The notes beneath the pieces were generated by a model. The model had not been told where the DNA came from. It ran no database searches and worked only from the letters and a program-made list of their open reading frames with translations. Source: Candidatus Electrothrix rattekaaiensis (GTDB taxonomy: Bacteria; Desulfobacterota; Desulfobulbia; Desulfobulbales; Desulfobulbaceae). From it: a stretch of DNA of 64,000 bases. This document shows, in pieces, positions 41,795-52,700 of the stretch (within the stretch, counting starts at the first letter, position 1; every line of letters starts with the position of its first letter). The stretch covers positions 930,001 to 994,000 of the forward strand of contig JAVQMD010000002.1 in assembly GCA_032595675.1 (NCBI GenBank). The letters run 5' to 3'. Both the position numbers and the translations under genes were made by a program.

Positions 41795-44449
41795 TTGTCT
41801 GATACTCCAGCCTTTTTCGAGAACGGAGGCATCACACCTGCTGCTCCCTCCCCCAAAATGGTTCCCCCACAGAATGTGGAAGCGGAACAGGCCCTTCTTG
41901 GTACCATCCTGATTCAAGATAAGTCCTTGTTAAAAATTGTAGAACTCCTTTCTCCTGATGATTTTTACAGGGATTCCCATAAGGCAATCTTCGAGGTTAT
42001 GGTCAGCCTTTTTGAACGCAGTGAACCGCATGATCTGGTCACAGTAACCAGCTTGCTGCGTGATCAGAATAGACTGGAACATGTCGGCGGTTCTGCTTAT
42101 CTAACATCGTTAACTGATGTTATTCCTTTTACAGGAATGCTCGTTCATCATGCAAGGATTATACGAGAAAAGTCTATTCTTCGGAGGCTGATCGAGACCA
42201 GTAGCGATGTAGCTGCTCGTTGTTACGATGCCCAGGGTGACCTTGAGGCCTTAGTGGATAAGGCTGAGCAGACTATTTTTGAGATAGCCCAGGCCCGTAA
42301 GAAGCAGGGTTTTGAGCCCATGTCCAAGATTGTTCCCAAGGCTTTTGACCGGATTACAAAACTGGCAGAGCGAAAGGAACATATCACCGGAATCTCCACC
42401 GGATATGATGAACTGGATCGGATGACTGCTGGCTTGCAGTCATCGGACATGATTGTATTGGCTGGTCGACCGTCCATGGGAAAGACGGCTATGGCTATGA
42501 ACATAGTTCAACATGCTGCGCTGATCAATAAAGTGCCGGTAGCGGTCTTCAGTCTGGAGATGTCTATGGAGCAGCTTGCCCTGCGCATGCTCTGTTCTGT
42601 GGGTCGGATTGACGCGCAGCGGATTCGTACCGGGCATTTGCAGGATAACGACTGGCCTAAATTGACCAGGGCCACGGGGATGCTTGCGGATTCACCGATC
42701 TATATTGATGATACTGCCGGTATGACTGTCCTGGAGATGCGGGCCAAGGCCAGACGGCTGAAATCAGAGCATGACCTTGGGCTTGTGGTGGTGGATTATC
42801 TCCAGCTCATGCAGGGAAATTCCAGAATTGAAAATCGGACCCAGGAAATCAGTGATATCTCCCGCTCCCTCAAGGCGATGGCGAAGGAATTGGATGTCCC
42901 GGTTATTGCTCTGTCCCAGCTGAACCGGAGTCTGGAGAGTCGGACGGATAAGCGGCCCCAGCTTTCCGATCTTCGTGAATGCGTGACCGGCGATACCCTT
43001 GTTGTACTTACGGACGGTCGTCGCGTTCCTGTCCGTGAGCTGGTTGGTCAGACACCGTCTGTCATATCGGTAACACAGGACGGGCGGCTTGAACCTGCTG
43101 CAACTGAAAAGATTTGGTCTGTTGGGAAAAAAGAAACTATCCATATTAAATTTGCTAGCGGGCGCTGCTTGCGCTGTTCCGGCAAGCACCGTTTACGCGT
43201 TTTATGGAATTGGAAAGCTGCTCGGGAAGTACAGCCGGGTGATCGAATAGCCTTGGCCCGTCATTTCCCGGAACCGATCCAGCCGATTTCATGGCCTGAA
43301 CATCACATTATCCTGTTGGCGCATTTGGTCGGCGACGGCAGCTATGTGAAAAAGCAGCCTTTGCGTTATACTACTGCTAATGAAGAAAATAGCAGGGCGG
43401 TCACCGAGTCTGCACAAGCATTTGGTGCAATTGTTAATCGGCACAAAGGCAGGGGCAATTGGCACCAGCTGGTTATCAGCGGTAATGGCAACCGGTGGCA
43501 CCCGAAAGGTGTTGGCAAGTGGCTCAAGGATTTGGGTATATTCGGACAGCGTTCACATGATAAGTATCTGCCGCCCGGTGTCTTTCAGCTGCCGAATACG
43601 CAACTCGCCCTGTTTCTTCGCCATCTTTGGTCAACAGACGGCAGTATCCATGTCGGTAAAGAAAAACCGCGTATTTATTTTACGACGGCCAGCGAACTGC
43701 TCATTCATGATGTTGCTGCTCTGCTGATGCGTTTCGGTATTATTGCCCGTATCAAACATATCACTACTGCTGAAAGTCCGAGAGGGTGGTTTACAGCTGA
43801 TATTTCCGGTGCGGAACAGCACCGCATTTTTTTCAAAGAAATAGGCGTATTCGGTCCATGTCGAAAATATGCTGACCGTCTTGCGGAGTTTCTTGGAGCT
43901 ACAGTTGGAAATACCAACGTAGATACGTTACCAAAGGAAGTATTTGGCTACATACGTGAGCAGATGCGCCGTAAGGGGATCAGTCATCGCGATATGGCAA
44001 AAAGGCGAGGCACCTCCTACGGCGGTAGTGCCCATTTTAATTTTGCTCCTTCTCGTGCAACAGTGCTCAGTTATGCTGAGATTCTAGATGATGATCGGTT
44101 GCGTACAATTGTTCATGACGATTTTTTTTGGGATACTGTTGTATCGGTTGAGTCGGTAGGTGAAGAAGAAGTGTTTGATTTAACAGTACCTGGCAATGCC
44201 TGTTGGCTGGCGGACGGTATTGTCAGTCATAACTCGGGCGCAATTGAACAAGATGCAGATGTTATTATGTTTATCTACAGGGATGAGGTCTATAATAAGG
44301 CCGAGGATAATCCCAATCGGGGTATTGCCGAGCTGATTGTCGGTAAACAGCGTAATGGGCCTATCGGGACGGTGAAATTGACCTTTCTTGGGCATATCAC
44401 CACCTTTGAAAGTTATACTCATCAGGAGCCGCCTATCGGCTATGAGTAG
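41795..44449 (+). CDS. dnaB: Replicative DNA helicase DnaB with intein
   Basis: 884 residues starting at TTG, of which 466 remain after splicing, the usual DnaB size. The N-terminal domain (PPQNVEAEQALLGTILI) is followed by the RecA-like domain with Walker A LAGRPSMGKTAM (about residue 225) and the H3-type VVVDYLQLM. The protein is interrupted after QLSDLRE by an intein (396-813) and resumes with SGAIEQDADVIMFIYRDE. The mature protein is the hexameric 5'-3' helicase of the replication fork, so splicing must be efficient for viability. Confidence 0.95.
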   Translation: MSDTPAFFENGGITPAAPSPKMVPPQNVEAEQALLGTILIQDKSLLKIVELLSPDDFYRDSHKAIFEVMVSLFERSEPHDLVTVTSLLRDQNRLEHVGGSAYLTSLTDVIPFTGMLVHHARIIREKSILRRLIETSSDVAARCYDAQGDLEALVDKAEQTIFEIAQARKKQGFEPMSKIVPKAFDRITKLAERKEHITGISTGYDELDRMTAGLQSSDMIVLAGRPSMGKTAMAMNIVQHAALINKVPVAVFSLEMSMEQLALRMLCSVGRIDAQRIRTGHLQDNDWPKLTRATGMLADSPIYIDDTAGMTVLEMRAKARRLKSEHDLGLVVVDYLQLMQGNSRIENRTQEISDISRSLKAMAKELDVPVIALSQLNRSLESRTDKRPQLSDLRECVTGDTLVVLTDGRRVPVRELVGQTPSVISVTQDGRLEPAATEKIWSVGKKETIHIKFASGRCLRCSGKHRLRVLWNWKAAREVQPGDRIALARHFPEPIQPISWPEHHIILLAHLVGDGSYVKKQPLRYTTANEENSRAVTESAQAFGAIVNRHKGRGNWHQLVISGNGNRWHPKGVGKWLKDLGIFGQRSHDKYLPPGVFQLPNTQLALFLRHLWSTDGSIHVGKEKPRIYFTTASELLIHDVAALLMRFGIIARIKHITTAESPRGWFTADISGAEQHRIFFKEIGVFGPCRKYADRLAEFLGATVGNTNVDTLPKEVFGYIREQMRRKGISHRDMAKRRGTSYGGSAHFNFAPSRATVLSYAEILDDDRLRTIVHDDFFWDTVVSVESVGEEEVFDLTVPGNACWLADGIVSHNSGAIEQDADVIMFIYRDEVYNKAEDNPNRGIAELIVGKQRNGPIGTVKLTFLGHITTFESYTHQEPPIGYE
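42980..44233 (+). mobile_element. DnaB intein with LAGLIDADG (DOD) homing endonuclease
   Basis: 418 residues (396-813 of the precursor). It begins CVTGDTLVVLTDGRRVPV (splicing block A with catalytic Cys1), has the block B histidine in CSGKHRLRV, and ends GIVSHN with the penultimate His and terminal Asn. The next extein residue is Ser814. Two DOD motifs, LAHLVGDGS and FLRHLWSTDGSI, show an apparently intact homing endonuclease. The insertion point between DLRE and SGAIEQD matches the site used in the Rhodothermus DnaB intein as I recall it. Confidence 0.93.
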
Positions 44450-44574
44450 AGGGGGTGAGTAGGCTGCGGGAAACTTTGATTGACAATATTTTCCAGGCAG
44501 GTAGACTTGAGTTTCTCTGTGAGAATTTTGCTTTCATATGAGTGATCAGATATTGTTGACCGGGATGAGAAATC

Positions 44575-45105
44575 ATGCAGCTGACAGAGCGTGAACTGCC
44601 GCATTACACGTATGAAGACTACAGCAGCTGGGAAGGCCGGTGGAAGTTGATTTAGGGTATTCCCTATGCCATGTCTCTTTCTCCCGGCTATACGCATCAG
44701 CGGATCAGCCAGGAAACCGCTCGCCAGCTGAACGAGGTGCTGGATGTATGTGAACAATGCCAGCCTGTTCTTCCGGTGGATTGGAAAATTGCCGATGACA
44801 CAGTGGTTCAGCCGGACAACATGGTGCTCTGTTATAAGCCGGAGGGTATGTACCTCACCAAGGCTCCGTCCCTGATTTTTGAGATTTTATCACCTTCCAC
44901 CTCAAGCAAAGATCGAATTACCAAATTCAATTTGTATCAGGAAGAAGGGGTTGGCTACTATTGTATCGTTGATTCGGAAACCGCGACAGCCAAGGTCTAT
45001 GTTCTTCGGGAGGGGCGTTATCAAAAATTGTTGGATGCAACAGACGAGACAGTGACTTTTACATTGAAAGAATGCTTTTTTGATTTTTCCAAGATCCGGG
45101 ATTGA
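44575..45105 (+). pseudogene. Uma2-family endonuclease gene with premature stop
   Basis: From the ATG at 44575 (ribosome site GGATGAG) the frame reads MQLTERELPHYTYEDYSSWE, then WKLI, and meets a TAG at 44653-44655, where the family has Glu/Asp. It continues GIPYAMSLSPGYTHQRISQE to the normal end at 45105. One base change separates it from an intact 177-residue Uma2 protein. The D, E and K residues of the PD-(D/E)xK site are downstream of the stop (VVQPDNM, LIFEILSPST, DRITKFNLYQEEG). A shorter product could start at 44671. Confidence 0.8.
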
Positions 45106-45122
45106 AAAAAGAAGAGACAGAT

Positions 45123-47621
45123 ATGAGCGAGACAACGCAGGAACCCCTGAAATACGATTTTAAGGCCATTGAGGCGAAATGGCAACAGCATTGGCAGAAA
45201 GAAAAATCATACAAGGTCAGTGAAGATGCCGATCAGGAGAAGTACTATCTGCTGGAGATGTTTCCCTATCCATCAGGTCGGATTCATATGGGCCATGTCC
45301 GTAATTACTCCATCGGTGATGTAATTGCACGCTATAAACGGATGCGGGGTTTTAATGTGTTGCATCCTATGGGCTGGGATGCCTTCGGTCTGCCTGCGGA
45401 GAACGCCGCTCTTAAACACGGGGTTCATCCTGCCCAATGGACCTACGAGAATATCAGTTATATGCGTGAGCAGCTCAAGGCCATGGGCCTGAGCTATGAC
45501 TGGGATCGGGAGATCGCTACCTGTCATCCAGAGTATTATCGCTGGGAGCAACTGGTTTTTTTGCAACTCCTGGAAAAGGGTCTGGTGTATCGGAAAAAGA
45601 CCACGGTTAATTGGTGCGACGATTGCGCCACGGTTCTGGCCCGTGAGCAGGTCATTGACGGCTGCTGCTGGCGTTGCGATCAACAGGTGATCCCAAAAAA
45701 TATGTATGGCTGGTTCCTTAAAATCACCGATTATGCTGACGAGCTTCTGGATGACCTGGAGCAGCTGGGCGGGTGGCCGGAAAAAGTGGTCACCATGCAG
45801 CGTAACTGGATCGGGAGAAGCCAGGGCCTTGCCTGTGATTTTCAAGTGGAAGGCGAGGACGAAAAGATCACGATTTTCACCACCCGACCGGATACCATCT
45901 ACGGGGTGACCTTCATGTCGCTGGCTGTGGAGCATCCTCTTGTCGATACCCTGATTGCCGGAACAGAGCATGAACAACCGGTTCGTGAGTTTGTCGAACA
46001 GACCCTGGTGGAAAAACAGCGGATGGCTATGGATCAGGAACCGGAGAAGCACGGTGTCTTCACCGGGAAATACTGCGTCAACCCCTTTAACGGCGATCGC
46101 GTGCCTATCTATGTTGCCAATTTTGTGCTTATGGAGTATGGCACTGGTGCGGTTATGGCCGTGCCTGCCCATGATCAACGGGACTTTGATTTTGCCCGTA
46201 AATACGGTTTGCCTGTGCGCCCGGTGGTTCAGCCGGAGGAGAAGCTTGACGGTGACAGCATGGAAGCGGCCTGGGAAGGCGACGGTATTTTAGCTGATTC
46301 GGCGGAGTTTAGCGGTCTGGCTTCGGCGGAGGCAAAAAAGGCCATTATTGGTCATGCGGAACAACAAGGTTGCGGGAAAGTGCATATCACCTATCGCCTG
46401 CGTGACTGGGGGGTCTCACGCCAGCGCTACTGGGGCACGCCTATTCCGGTTATTCATTGCGAGACCTGCGGGGCCTTACCGGTTTCGGCGGACCAGCTGC
46501 CGGTGCTTTTGCCCGGTTCCCAGCCGCCCTACGGCAGCCATGCCCCCCTGCATCAGCAGGAAGATTTTTATAACGTAACCTGTCCGAAATGCGGTCAGGC
46601 GGCAAAACGGGAGACCGATACCATGGATACCTTTATGGAGTCATCTTGGTATTTCGGTCGCTACACCAGCCCGCGCAATGAGGATGCGCCTCTTGACCGG
46701 AAGGTTGCTCAATACTGGCTGGCTGTGGATCAGTATATCGGCGGGGTGGAACACGCAATCCTTCATCTGCTCTATGCCCGTTTTTTTACAAAACTCCTTC
46801 GTGATCTTGGATACCTCAGCATTGATGAGCCGTTTAATAATTTGCTCACCCAGGGAATGGTGATCAAGGACGGATCCAAGATGTCAAAATCCAAGGGGAA
46901 TGTTGTGGATCCCCATGACCTGATAACGCAGTACGGTGCCGACACTGTGCGCCTCTTTTCTCTGTTTGCGGCCCCGCCTGAGAGGGATCTGGAGTGGAAC
47001 GCTCAAGGGGTTGAGGGCAGTTTTCGTTTTTTGAACCGGGTGTTTCGCTTGGTACAGGCAAATCTTGACTGCTTTACGGTGCATGGGCAGGAAATAATTC
47101 AGCCTGATCAGCTGAACCAAACAGATAGGCAGCTGCATCGCAAGACGCACCAGACCATTCAGCGGGTCACGGACAGTATTGAAACGAATTTTCATTTTAA
47201 TACGGCCATTTCAGGGGTCATGGAGCTGGTTAATCAGATTACCGCTGCTACCGGAGACGGGGCAAAGCAGCCTGTTGAACAAGCTGTGCTCAGAGAGGCT
47301 TTGCAGACCGTGCTGATGCTTCTTTTTCCGATGGTACCTCATTTTTGTCAAGAACTCTGGGGGCTCACAGGGAATGATGAACTCTTGGATCATCAACAGT
47401 GGCCTGAGCATGATCCAGAGGCGGTCAAAGAAGACGAGCTGACTATTGTGGTGCAGGTCAACGGCAAGGTACGCTCTCGTTTACAGGTGGCTGCGGATAT
47501 CGGCGAGGAAGATATTAAACAGAAGGCCTTGGATGATGAGAGGGTAATAAATTTTCTTGGAGAGAATCCTGTGAAAAAAATTATTGTGGTTAAGGGGAAA
47601 CTTGTTAATATTGTTATCTAG
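45123..47621 (+). CDS. leuS: Leucyl-tRNA synthetase
   Basis: 832 residues from the ATG at 45123. The class I signature is PYPSGRIHMGHVRNY, the second signature KMSKSKGN. The editing domain contains TTRPDTIYGVTF. Zinc-type cysteine pairs occur (CDDC and CETC/CPKC). The C-terminal domain ends KKIIVVKGKLVNIVI. It charges tRNA-Leu and edits mischarged norvaline or isoleucine. It is followed by lptE, as in E. coli, and preceded by the broken Uma2 gene 17 bp away. Confidence 0.97.
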   Translation: MSETTQEPLKYDFKAIEAKWQQHWQKEKSYKVSEDADQEKYYLLEMFPYPSGRIHMGHVRNYSIGDVIARYKRMRGFNVLHPMGWDAFGLPAENAALKHGVHPAQWTYENISYMREQLKAMGLSYDWDREIATCHPEYYRWEQLVFLQLLEKGLVYRKKTTVNWCDDCATVLAREQVIDGCCWRCDQQVIPKNMYGWFLKITDYADELLDDLEQLGGWPEKVVTMQRNWIGRSQGLACDFQVEGEDEKITIFTTRPDTIYGVTFMSLAVEHPLVDTLIAGTEHEQPVREFVEQTLVEKQRMAMDQEPEKHGVFTGKYCVNPFNGDRVPIYVANFVLMEYGTGAVMAVPAHDQRDFDFARKYGLPVRPVVQPEEKLDGDSMEAAWEGDGILADSAEFSGLASAEAKKAIIGHAEQQGCGKVHITYRLRDWGVSRQRYWGTPIPVIHCETCGALPVSADQLPVLLPGSQPPYGSHAPLHQQEDFYNVTCPKCGQAAKRETDTMDTFMESSWYFGRYTSPRNEDAPLDRKVAQYWLAVDQYIGGVEHAILHLLYARFFTKLLRDLGYLSIDEPFNNLLTQGMVIKDGSKMSKSKGNVVDPHDLITQYGADTVRLFSLFAAPPERDLEWNAQGVEGSFRFLNRVFRLVQANLDCFTVHGQEIIQPDQLNQTDRQLHRKTHQTIQRVTDSIETNFHFNTAISGVMELVNQITAATGDGAKQPVEQAVLREALQTVLMLLFPMVPHFCQELWGLTGNDELLDHQQWPEHDPEAVKEDELTIVVQVNGKVRSRLQVAADIGEEDIKQKALDDERVINFLGENPVKKIIVVKGKLVNIVI

Positions 47622-47734
47622 AGCTCGTGCATAAGAAATGTGCTGCTCCTGACATCTCTCTCAAGCAGAGGAGCCTGCAAGCGTTTGACATGTTGGCATG
47701 GAAGATATAATCTTAATAGATAGGGGACGAGGGC

Positions 47735-48286
47735 GTGACTGGTCGATTTCGAAGCTTGTTGTTTTTTCTCTGTATTTTTGTTTTGCTTGGCGGTTGCGGG
47801 TATTATTTTCCGAATGTTTATACTGGCCCTGAAATGTTGGTGTTCATGCCGAACTGGAAAAACCGTACTGATAAACTCGGTATTGATAATAGTATGTACC
47901 AATCCTTGTCAGCATGGTTTCAGAAGTCGGAAAAAATTAATCTGACTAAGGACAAGGAAGGTGCTGATCTGGTACTTGCCGGAGAAATCGTTTCTATTGA
48001 TCTCCCAGGGATAGGGTGGGATACAGATGCGCAGACAACTGATGTTAAAGTTGAATTGCGTTTGCGCTATGTACTCAAAAACTTGAAGACTGGTAAGATC
48101 CTTTGGGAAGTGCCCAATGATATTTGGACAGAGAATTATAATACCCTGACAGATCGGGCTGACACAGAAGACGAGGCTGTTGAGGAGATCCTTGATGAAG
48201 TTTCAGAAAAAATTTATCTTGGAACTCTGACGAAAATACGGAAGATGAATAGAGCGCAGTTGATTGACGAGGCGAAAGATAAATAA
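47735..48286 (+). CDS. lptE: LptE-like LPS-assembly lipoprotein
   Basis: 183 residues starting at GTG with an AGGGGACGAGGG ribosome region. A lipoprotein signal is present (LLFFLCIFVLLGGC, lipobox LGGC, Cys at about residue 22). The mature part holds the LptE-type core: PEMLVFMPNWKNRT, then KEGADLVLAGEIVSI and a C-terminal helix with DEAVEEILDEVSEKI. LptE plugs the LptD barrel in the outer membrane. The leuS-lptE order supports the call. Followed by a strong terminator. Confidence 0.85.
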   Translation: MTGRFRSLLFFLCIFVLLGGCGYYFPNVYTGPEMLVFMPNWKNRTDKLGIDNSMYQSLSAWFQKSEKINLTKDKEGADLVLAGEIVSIDLPGIGWDTDAQTTDVKVELRLRYVLKNLKTGKILWEVPNDIWTENYNTLTDRADTEDEAVEEILDEVSEKIYLGTLTKIRKMNRAQLIDEAKDK

Positions 48287-48354
48287 TATCTTTGTGTCTT
48301 TCTACCAGTGGCTGTTTTTTGATTTGCGACTGAAAGAAGATACAGGAATACTCG

Positions 48355-48396
48355 CACGGCTCTGTTCAGAACGGATGAACAGAGCCGTGTTTGTTT
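48355..48396 (+). terminator. Strong rho-independent terminator behind lptE
   Basis: Perfect 13-bp stem CACGGCTCTGTTC / GAACAGAGCCGTG (48355-48367, 48377-48389) with a 9-nt loop and TTTGTTTT behind it. It separates the leuS-lptE unit from the mglBA unit. The next 250 bp to 48646 hold a TATAAT (48529-48534) that may belong to the mglB promoter. Confidence 0.9.
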
Positions 48397-48646
48397 TGCC
48401 CTTTTGTCCTCAGTTTTCTCACGTTGCAGGTTATTCTGGAGTTGAAAATCACGGATAAATGCCTTGTTGATGTGCTCAAATTCAGCAGCGTCCCTTTGCT
48501 AGGAGATACGGAAAAAATAAAAAAATAGTATAATCATTAAAAACAGCTTCATATATGTGATTATCTGGCGTATAGTCAAAAAATGGAGAGATGCCGGTCG
48601 GCTCACCCCTGCCGGATAAACAATGCAATGTTAATGAGGAAATCAG

Positions 48647-49045
48647 ATGAATTACGGTGTGGTCAGCCAGGAACAGCTAGAAAAGATTGATGAAATCCTG
48701 TCGGAGCAGCTCATCAAGATAGGAGTAGACTGTGTCATCATTATTGACATGGCAGGGAACATCATTACTGCTAAGGACAACGGCACTTCCAAATATGATG
48801 TGTATTCATTCGCAGCTCTGGCAGCCGGTAATTTTGCCACTGTAGATGCTATGGCGAAATTGGTCGGAGAGCAGGAGTTTTCCTTGCTCTTCCATAAAGG
48901 GACGGATTGTAATATCCACTTTTCGAAAATCGACGAGGAGCTTTTGCTGATCACTATGTTCGGTAAGCATATTTCGCTTGGTTTTCTCAGGCTGAATGTC
49001 GTTAAGGCACTGGAACAGATAAGAAAACTCTGGGCTGGTAAATGA
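48647..49045 (+). CDS. Roadblock/LC7-domain protein (MglB-like)
   Basis: 132 residues, one roadblock domain. A helix (EQLEKIDEILSEQLIKIGV) leads into the beta-strand VDCVIIIDMAGNIITA, then the long helix YDVYSFAALAAGNFATVDAM and the final strands (LLLITMFGKHISLGFLRLNV). Such proteins form dimers that act as GTPase-activating partners of MglA-type GTPases. It lies 68 bp ahead of the GTPase gene, the mglB-mglA order of Myxococcus. It is shorter than M. xanthus MglB and lacks its C-terminal tail. Confidence 0.88.
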   Translation: MNYGVVSQEQLEKIDEILSEQLIKIGVDCVIIIDMAGNIITAKDNGTSKYDVYSFAALAAGNFATVDAMAKLVGEQEFSLLFHKGTDCNIHFSKIDEELLLITMFGKHISLGFLRLNVVKALEQIRKLWAGK

Positions 49046-49113
49046 TTTTTATTATGGCCTTTAGAGAATCGTCTCTTCAACAGCATTAATCCATATACAG
49101 CAGGAGAGAAGCA

Positions 49114-49719
49114 TTGAGCTTTATTAATCTACGCGAGAAAATCGTACAGGTAAAAGTCGTTTATTACGGTCCGGGCAGGGGGGGGAAAACCTCTAACCTT
49201 GAATATATCAATCGTAAATTCAGCAAGCAGATCCAGTCGGAAATGGTCAGCCTGAAGACACACGGTGATCGAACGTTGTTTTTTGATTTTCTTCCTTTTG
49301 ATATGGGAAAGATTAAGGGATACGAGCTGAAAATACAGCTTTATACTGTACCAGGTCAGGTGAAGTATAATGCAACTCGTAAGCTGGTTTTGAAAGGGGT
49401 GGATGGCTTAGTTTTTGTTGCTGACGCACAGGAAGCTATGCGGGAGAAGAATATACGTTCTCTTAATCAGCTGCATGAAAATCTCAAGAGCTATAAGGAA
49501 TCTATTTTTAAGATTCCTCTTGTCATGCAGTACAATAAGGTGGATTTGCGGAATCAAGGAATCCCGGTATTGCCGACTGCTGTTCTAGAAAAGGATCTGA
49601 ACAGCAAACTGAAAGTTCCTTCCTTTGAGGCCAGTGCCCTGACAGGATATAATGTCCCTGAAACGCTGAAAAAGATCATTTCATCCACAGTGGTGTCGGT
49701 GCAGAAGAAACTCTTGTAA
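49114..49719 (+). CDS. mglA: MglA-like Ras-family GTPase
   Basis: 201 residues starting at TTG (AGGAG ten bases upstream). The start SFINLREKIVQVKVVYYG is that of MglA. G1 is GPGRGGKTS (K25). DRTLFFDFLP and LYTVPGQVKYNATRKL are the MglA-specific switch regions. G4 is QYNKVDLRN. MglA cycles between poles in Myxococcus and sets front-rear polarity for gliding and type IV pili; the roadblock partner upstream would be its GAP. The third gene of the run, the giant acidic protein, begins 67 bp downstream. Confidence 0.92.
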   Translation: MSFINLREKIVQVKVVYYGPGRGGKTSNLEYINRKFSKQIQSEMVSLKTHGDRTLFFDFLPFDMGKIKGYELKIQLYTVPGQVKYNATRKLVLKGVDGLVFVADAQEAMREKNIRSLNQLHENLKSYKESIFKIPLVMQYNKVDLRNQGIPVLPTAVLEKDLNSKLKVPSFEASALTGYNVPETLKKIISSTVVSVQKKLL

Positions 49720-49786
49720 CGGGATACAATAACGGTATAGGTACGCTGTTGAGTACTGGCACCTCAGATGAGTCCGGACAAAAATT

Positions 49787-52700
49787 ATGCCCCCAGCAAT
49801 AGACGAATTTGAAGACCTCACACAATTTGCAGATGAGTCGTTTGATAATGATGAAGTTGATTTGTTTGAATTTACTGATGATGAGGAGTCGCCCCTTCTT
49901 CGTCTGAAGTCGATAGTTCTTTCTCTGGATTGGGATATCACCGAGGATACTCTGGCTGAGCTGACCGAAGAGTTATCTGATCTACGTTCTCTCTGGGATG
50001 GAGATAAGGTGGCGCAGATTTATCTTCAAGGAATGGATAATATCGGCAAGTATCTTCAGAAAGAGGGAGCATATGCCCACCCTAATGCCATTAAGCTTCT
50101 GTTAACACTCTTTTATAATTATGAAAAAATAATATCCTCGACAGATCTCAGCAGTGATACCGTAGCTGCCATGCTCAAGGCTGATGTCCGTAAATTTAAA
50201 GTGCTTCAGTACCAAATTGGCACGATAGGTGCCGAGGGGCATGCAGAGGCGCATGTCGAGGCGCATGTCGAGGCTGTAGCACCGCCTGAAGAAATAATTC
50301 AAGAAGACCTCCTTGCAAGCACATCCGTGCTGCGTGAGGAGAAAGACGATCCGTTGACCAGCATGGAAGCCACCATTCTTGGTTTGGAATGGGATGTTAC
50401 CCAGGAGGGGCTGGAGAAATTTCATTCTGAAGCCACGGAGTTGCGAGAGCATTTAACTGGTAATCGTGATGCACAAATTCTTGTGCAGGGATTGCAGGCA
50501 TTAGGATCATATATACGAGAGGAAAAATCAAACGCCCATCCAGACGCGTTTACCATCCTCCATGCGTTTTATGATGCTTTAAAGCTTTTGATTCAAGATA
50601 CGAATTTGACTGCTGAGCAACGGAAGCGGGTCTTGATGGAGCAGATCGGCAGTCTTAACAGCCTGAAAGCAATTATCGCCCAGTCGGCTGTTGAGCGAGC
50701 GGCAGAAAAAAGTTCTGGAGAGCAAGAAAAGACGGAAGCAGCTGAAACCCCTGATGTACCAGTACCGGAGCAAAAATCTGAAGAAGATGAAGAAGATCCC
50801 GAGTTGAGTACTGTCTCTGAGGACGATGCTGAGTTTGGTTCTCCTGTAGCAGATGATGACGAAGACCTGGATTTGTTTTCGGAGGATTTTAATGAGAGCT
50901 CTGACTTTTCAGCAGGCGGAGACGGGGAGGATGAATTTTTTCTTGATGGGGACGATAGCCTATCGGATGACGGCCTAGTAGATGAGGAAAGTATCGCTGG
51001 AGATTTTGACTTTGACGAGGAAGAGAGCGGGCTTGATTTTGAAGTAGAAGGGGGACTTGATGATGACCTGTTTGCCGATGAGGTGGAGGAAGGAGAACAG
51101 GAATTGAGCTTGGGTGATGACGCTTCTGGAGAAGAATCAATTCTTCCAGCTTTGACCGATGCTGATGAGGATGGCGGTTTTAATGAGGAACTTATAGCTG
51201 ACGGAATCGACGAAGAAAAAACTGCAGAACTTGATGAAAAACTGGACTCCTTTTTTGATTTTGACAGTGATGAATTCCAGGATGAACCTATAGAGCAACA
51301 GGAAGAAAAAAACGTTGTCGATGATGAGAGCAGCATAACCAAGGAAGAGCCAACTGCTGTCGAGGAAGAGGGCAAGAGTGAGCCGGGTGAATCAGACGAG
51401 GAACTTGATTCTTTTTTTGATTTTTCCGATGAAGTGGCTGATGATCAGGCCCCGAAAGAAGAAGAAAAGGCGCGTGTTGAGTCGTGGAAAAATGAGATCT
51501 TGAACTCAGATTTTGATGGGCCAGACGGAGAAGAGGAAGGCCTTTTGGAGGGTGAGGAGGATTACGATTCCTTTTTTGATTTTGACAGCGACGAAGATGA
51601 GGACGAAATCCTCCTGGATGAGCAGGCAGCCGTGACGGATAATGATGATACGTTAGCGGCAGGTGATGATGACATTGATATCTCTTTGGACGGTTTGGAC
51701 GACGAGCAGGAGAGTGAAGAACTAACTGTTGCCCTTGCAGATGCTGATGAAGAGGGGGGATTCAACGAAGATGAGATGTCGTCCGGTATTGCTGATGAAA
51801 AGGCGGCTGAGCTTGATGAAAAGCTGAATTTCTTTTTTGAGCTGGATAAGGAAGAGCAGGAAGAGTCGTCTGAAAACCAAATTTCTGGAGCAGAGGAAGA
51901 TGCTCCTGTCGTCACTGAAGCTCAAGCCGAACCGGATTCATTCGATGAGGAGCAGGGTGAATTCAGCTTAGGATTGGATGGCGACAGCTCAGAATTGTTG
52001 TTTGATGACGAAGACGATTTTGATGGAGATATTGCAGGATTTTCTGATACAGCCGATACAGAAGTTGTTAGCGCGACAGCTGGTCAAGACGAGAAATTTG
52101 CTTCGGATTCAGAAGAAGAACTAGACGATTTTGATGGAGATATTGCAGGATTTTCTGATACAGCCGATACAGAAGTTGTTAGCGTGACCGCTGGTCAAGA
52201 CGAGAAATTTGCTTCGGATTCAGAAGAAGAAATTGAGGGATTGGATGCCATCTTCGATTTAGACGATGACGCAGATGGGGGGCCTGAATTTGATAAATCA
52301 AGCGTAGGGGGACCAGAAGAGATACCTGCTTTAGATGACGAATTTGTTGTATCGCTTGATGATGAAGAGGAAAGCGCGGATGAACTCTTTGATTTTTCCT
52401 CTGATAGCGAGGAAGAAGAACAAGATGATATCTCTCTGGATTTAGGCGATGATGTTGAATCTGAGGAGAGCTTCTTTGGCTTGGAAGATGTTGACAAAGA
52501 GGTTGCGTCGGTAGGCGCAGGCTCCTCTTCAGCTGGAGCAGATGATGTTGGGCTTGAAGATGAGTTTACGTTATCGCTTGAAGACGACGACACAAGCGAC
52601 GACGATTTTGCTGATTTTTCTTTTGATAGTGAGGAGGAAGGCGAAAGCGATATCTCTTCAAAGCCAGTTAAGGAAGTGGAAGAAGAACTTGATGAGGAAT

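Noticed and set aside
45273-46178. A 301-codon frame opposite leuS
   Set aside because: Shadow of a conserved gene, with no start signal.
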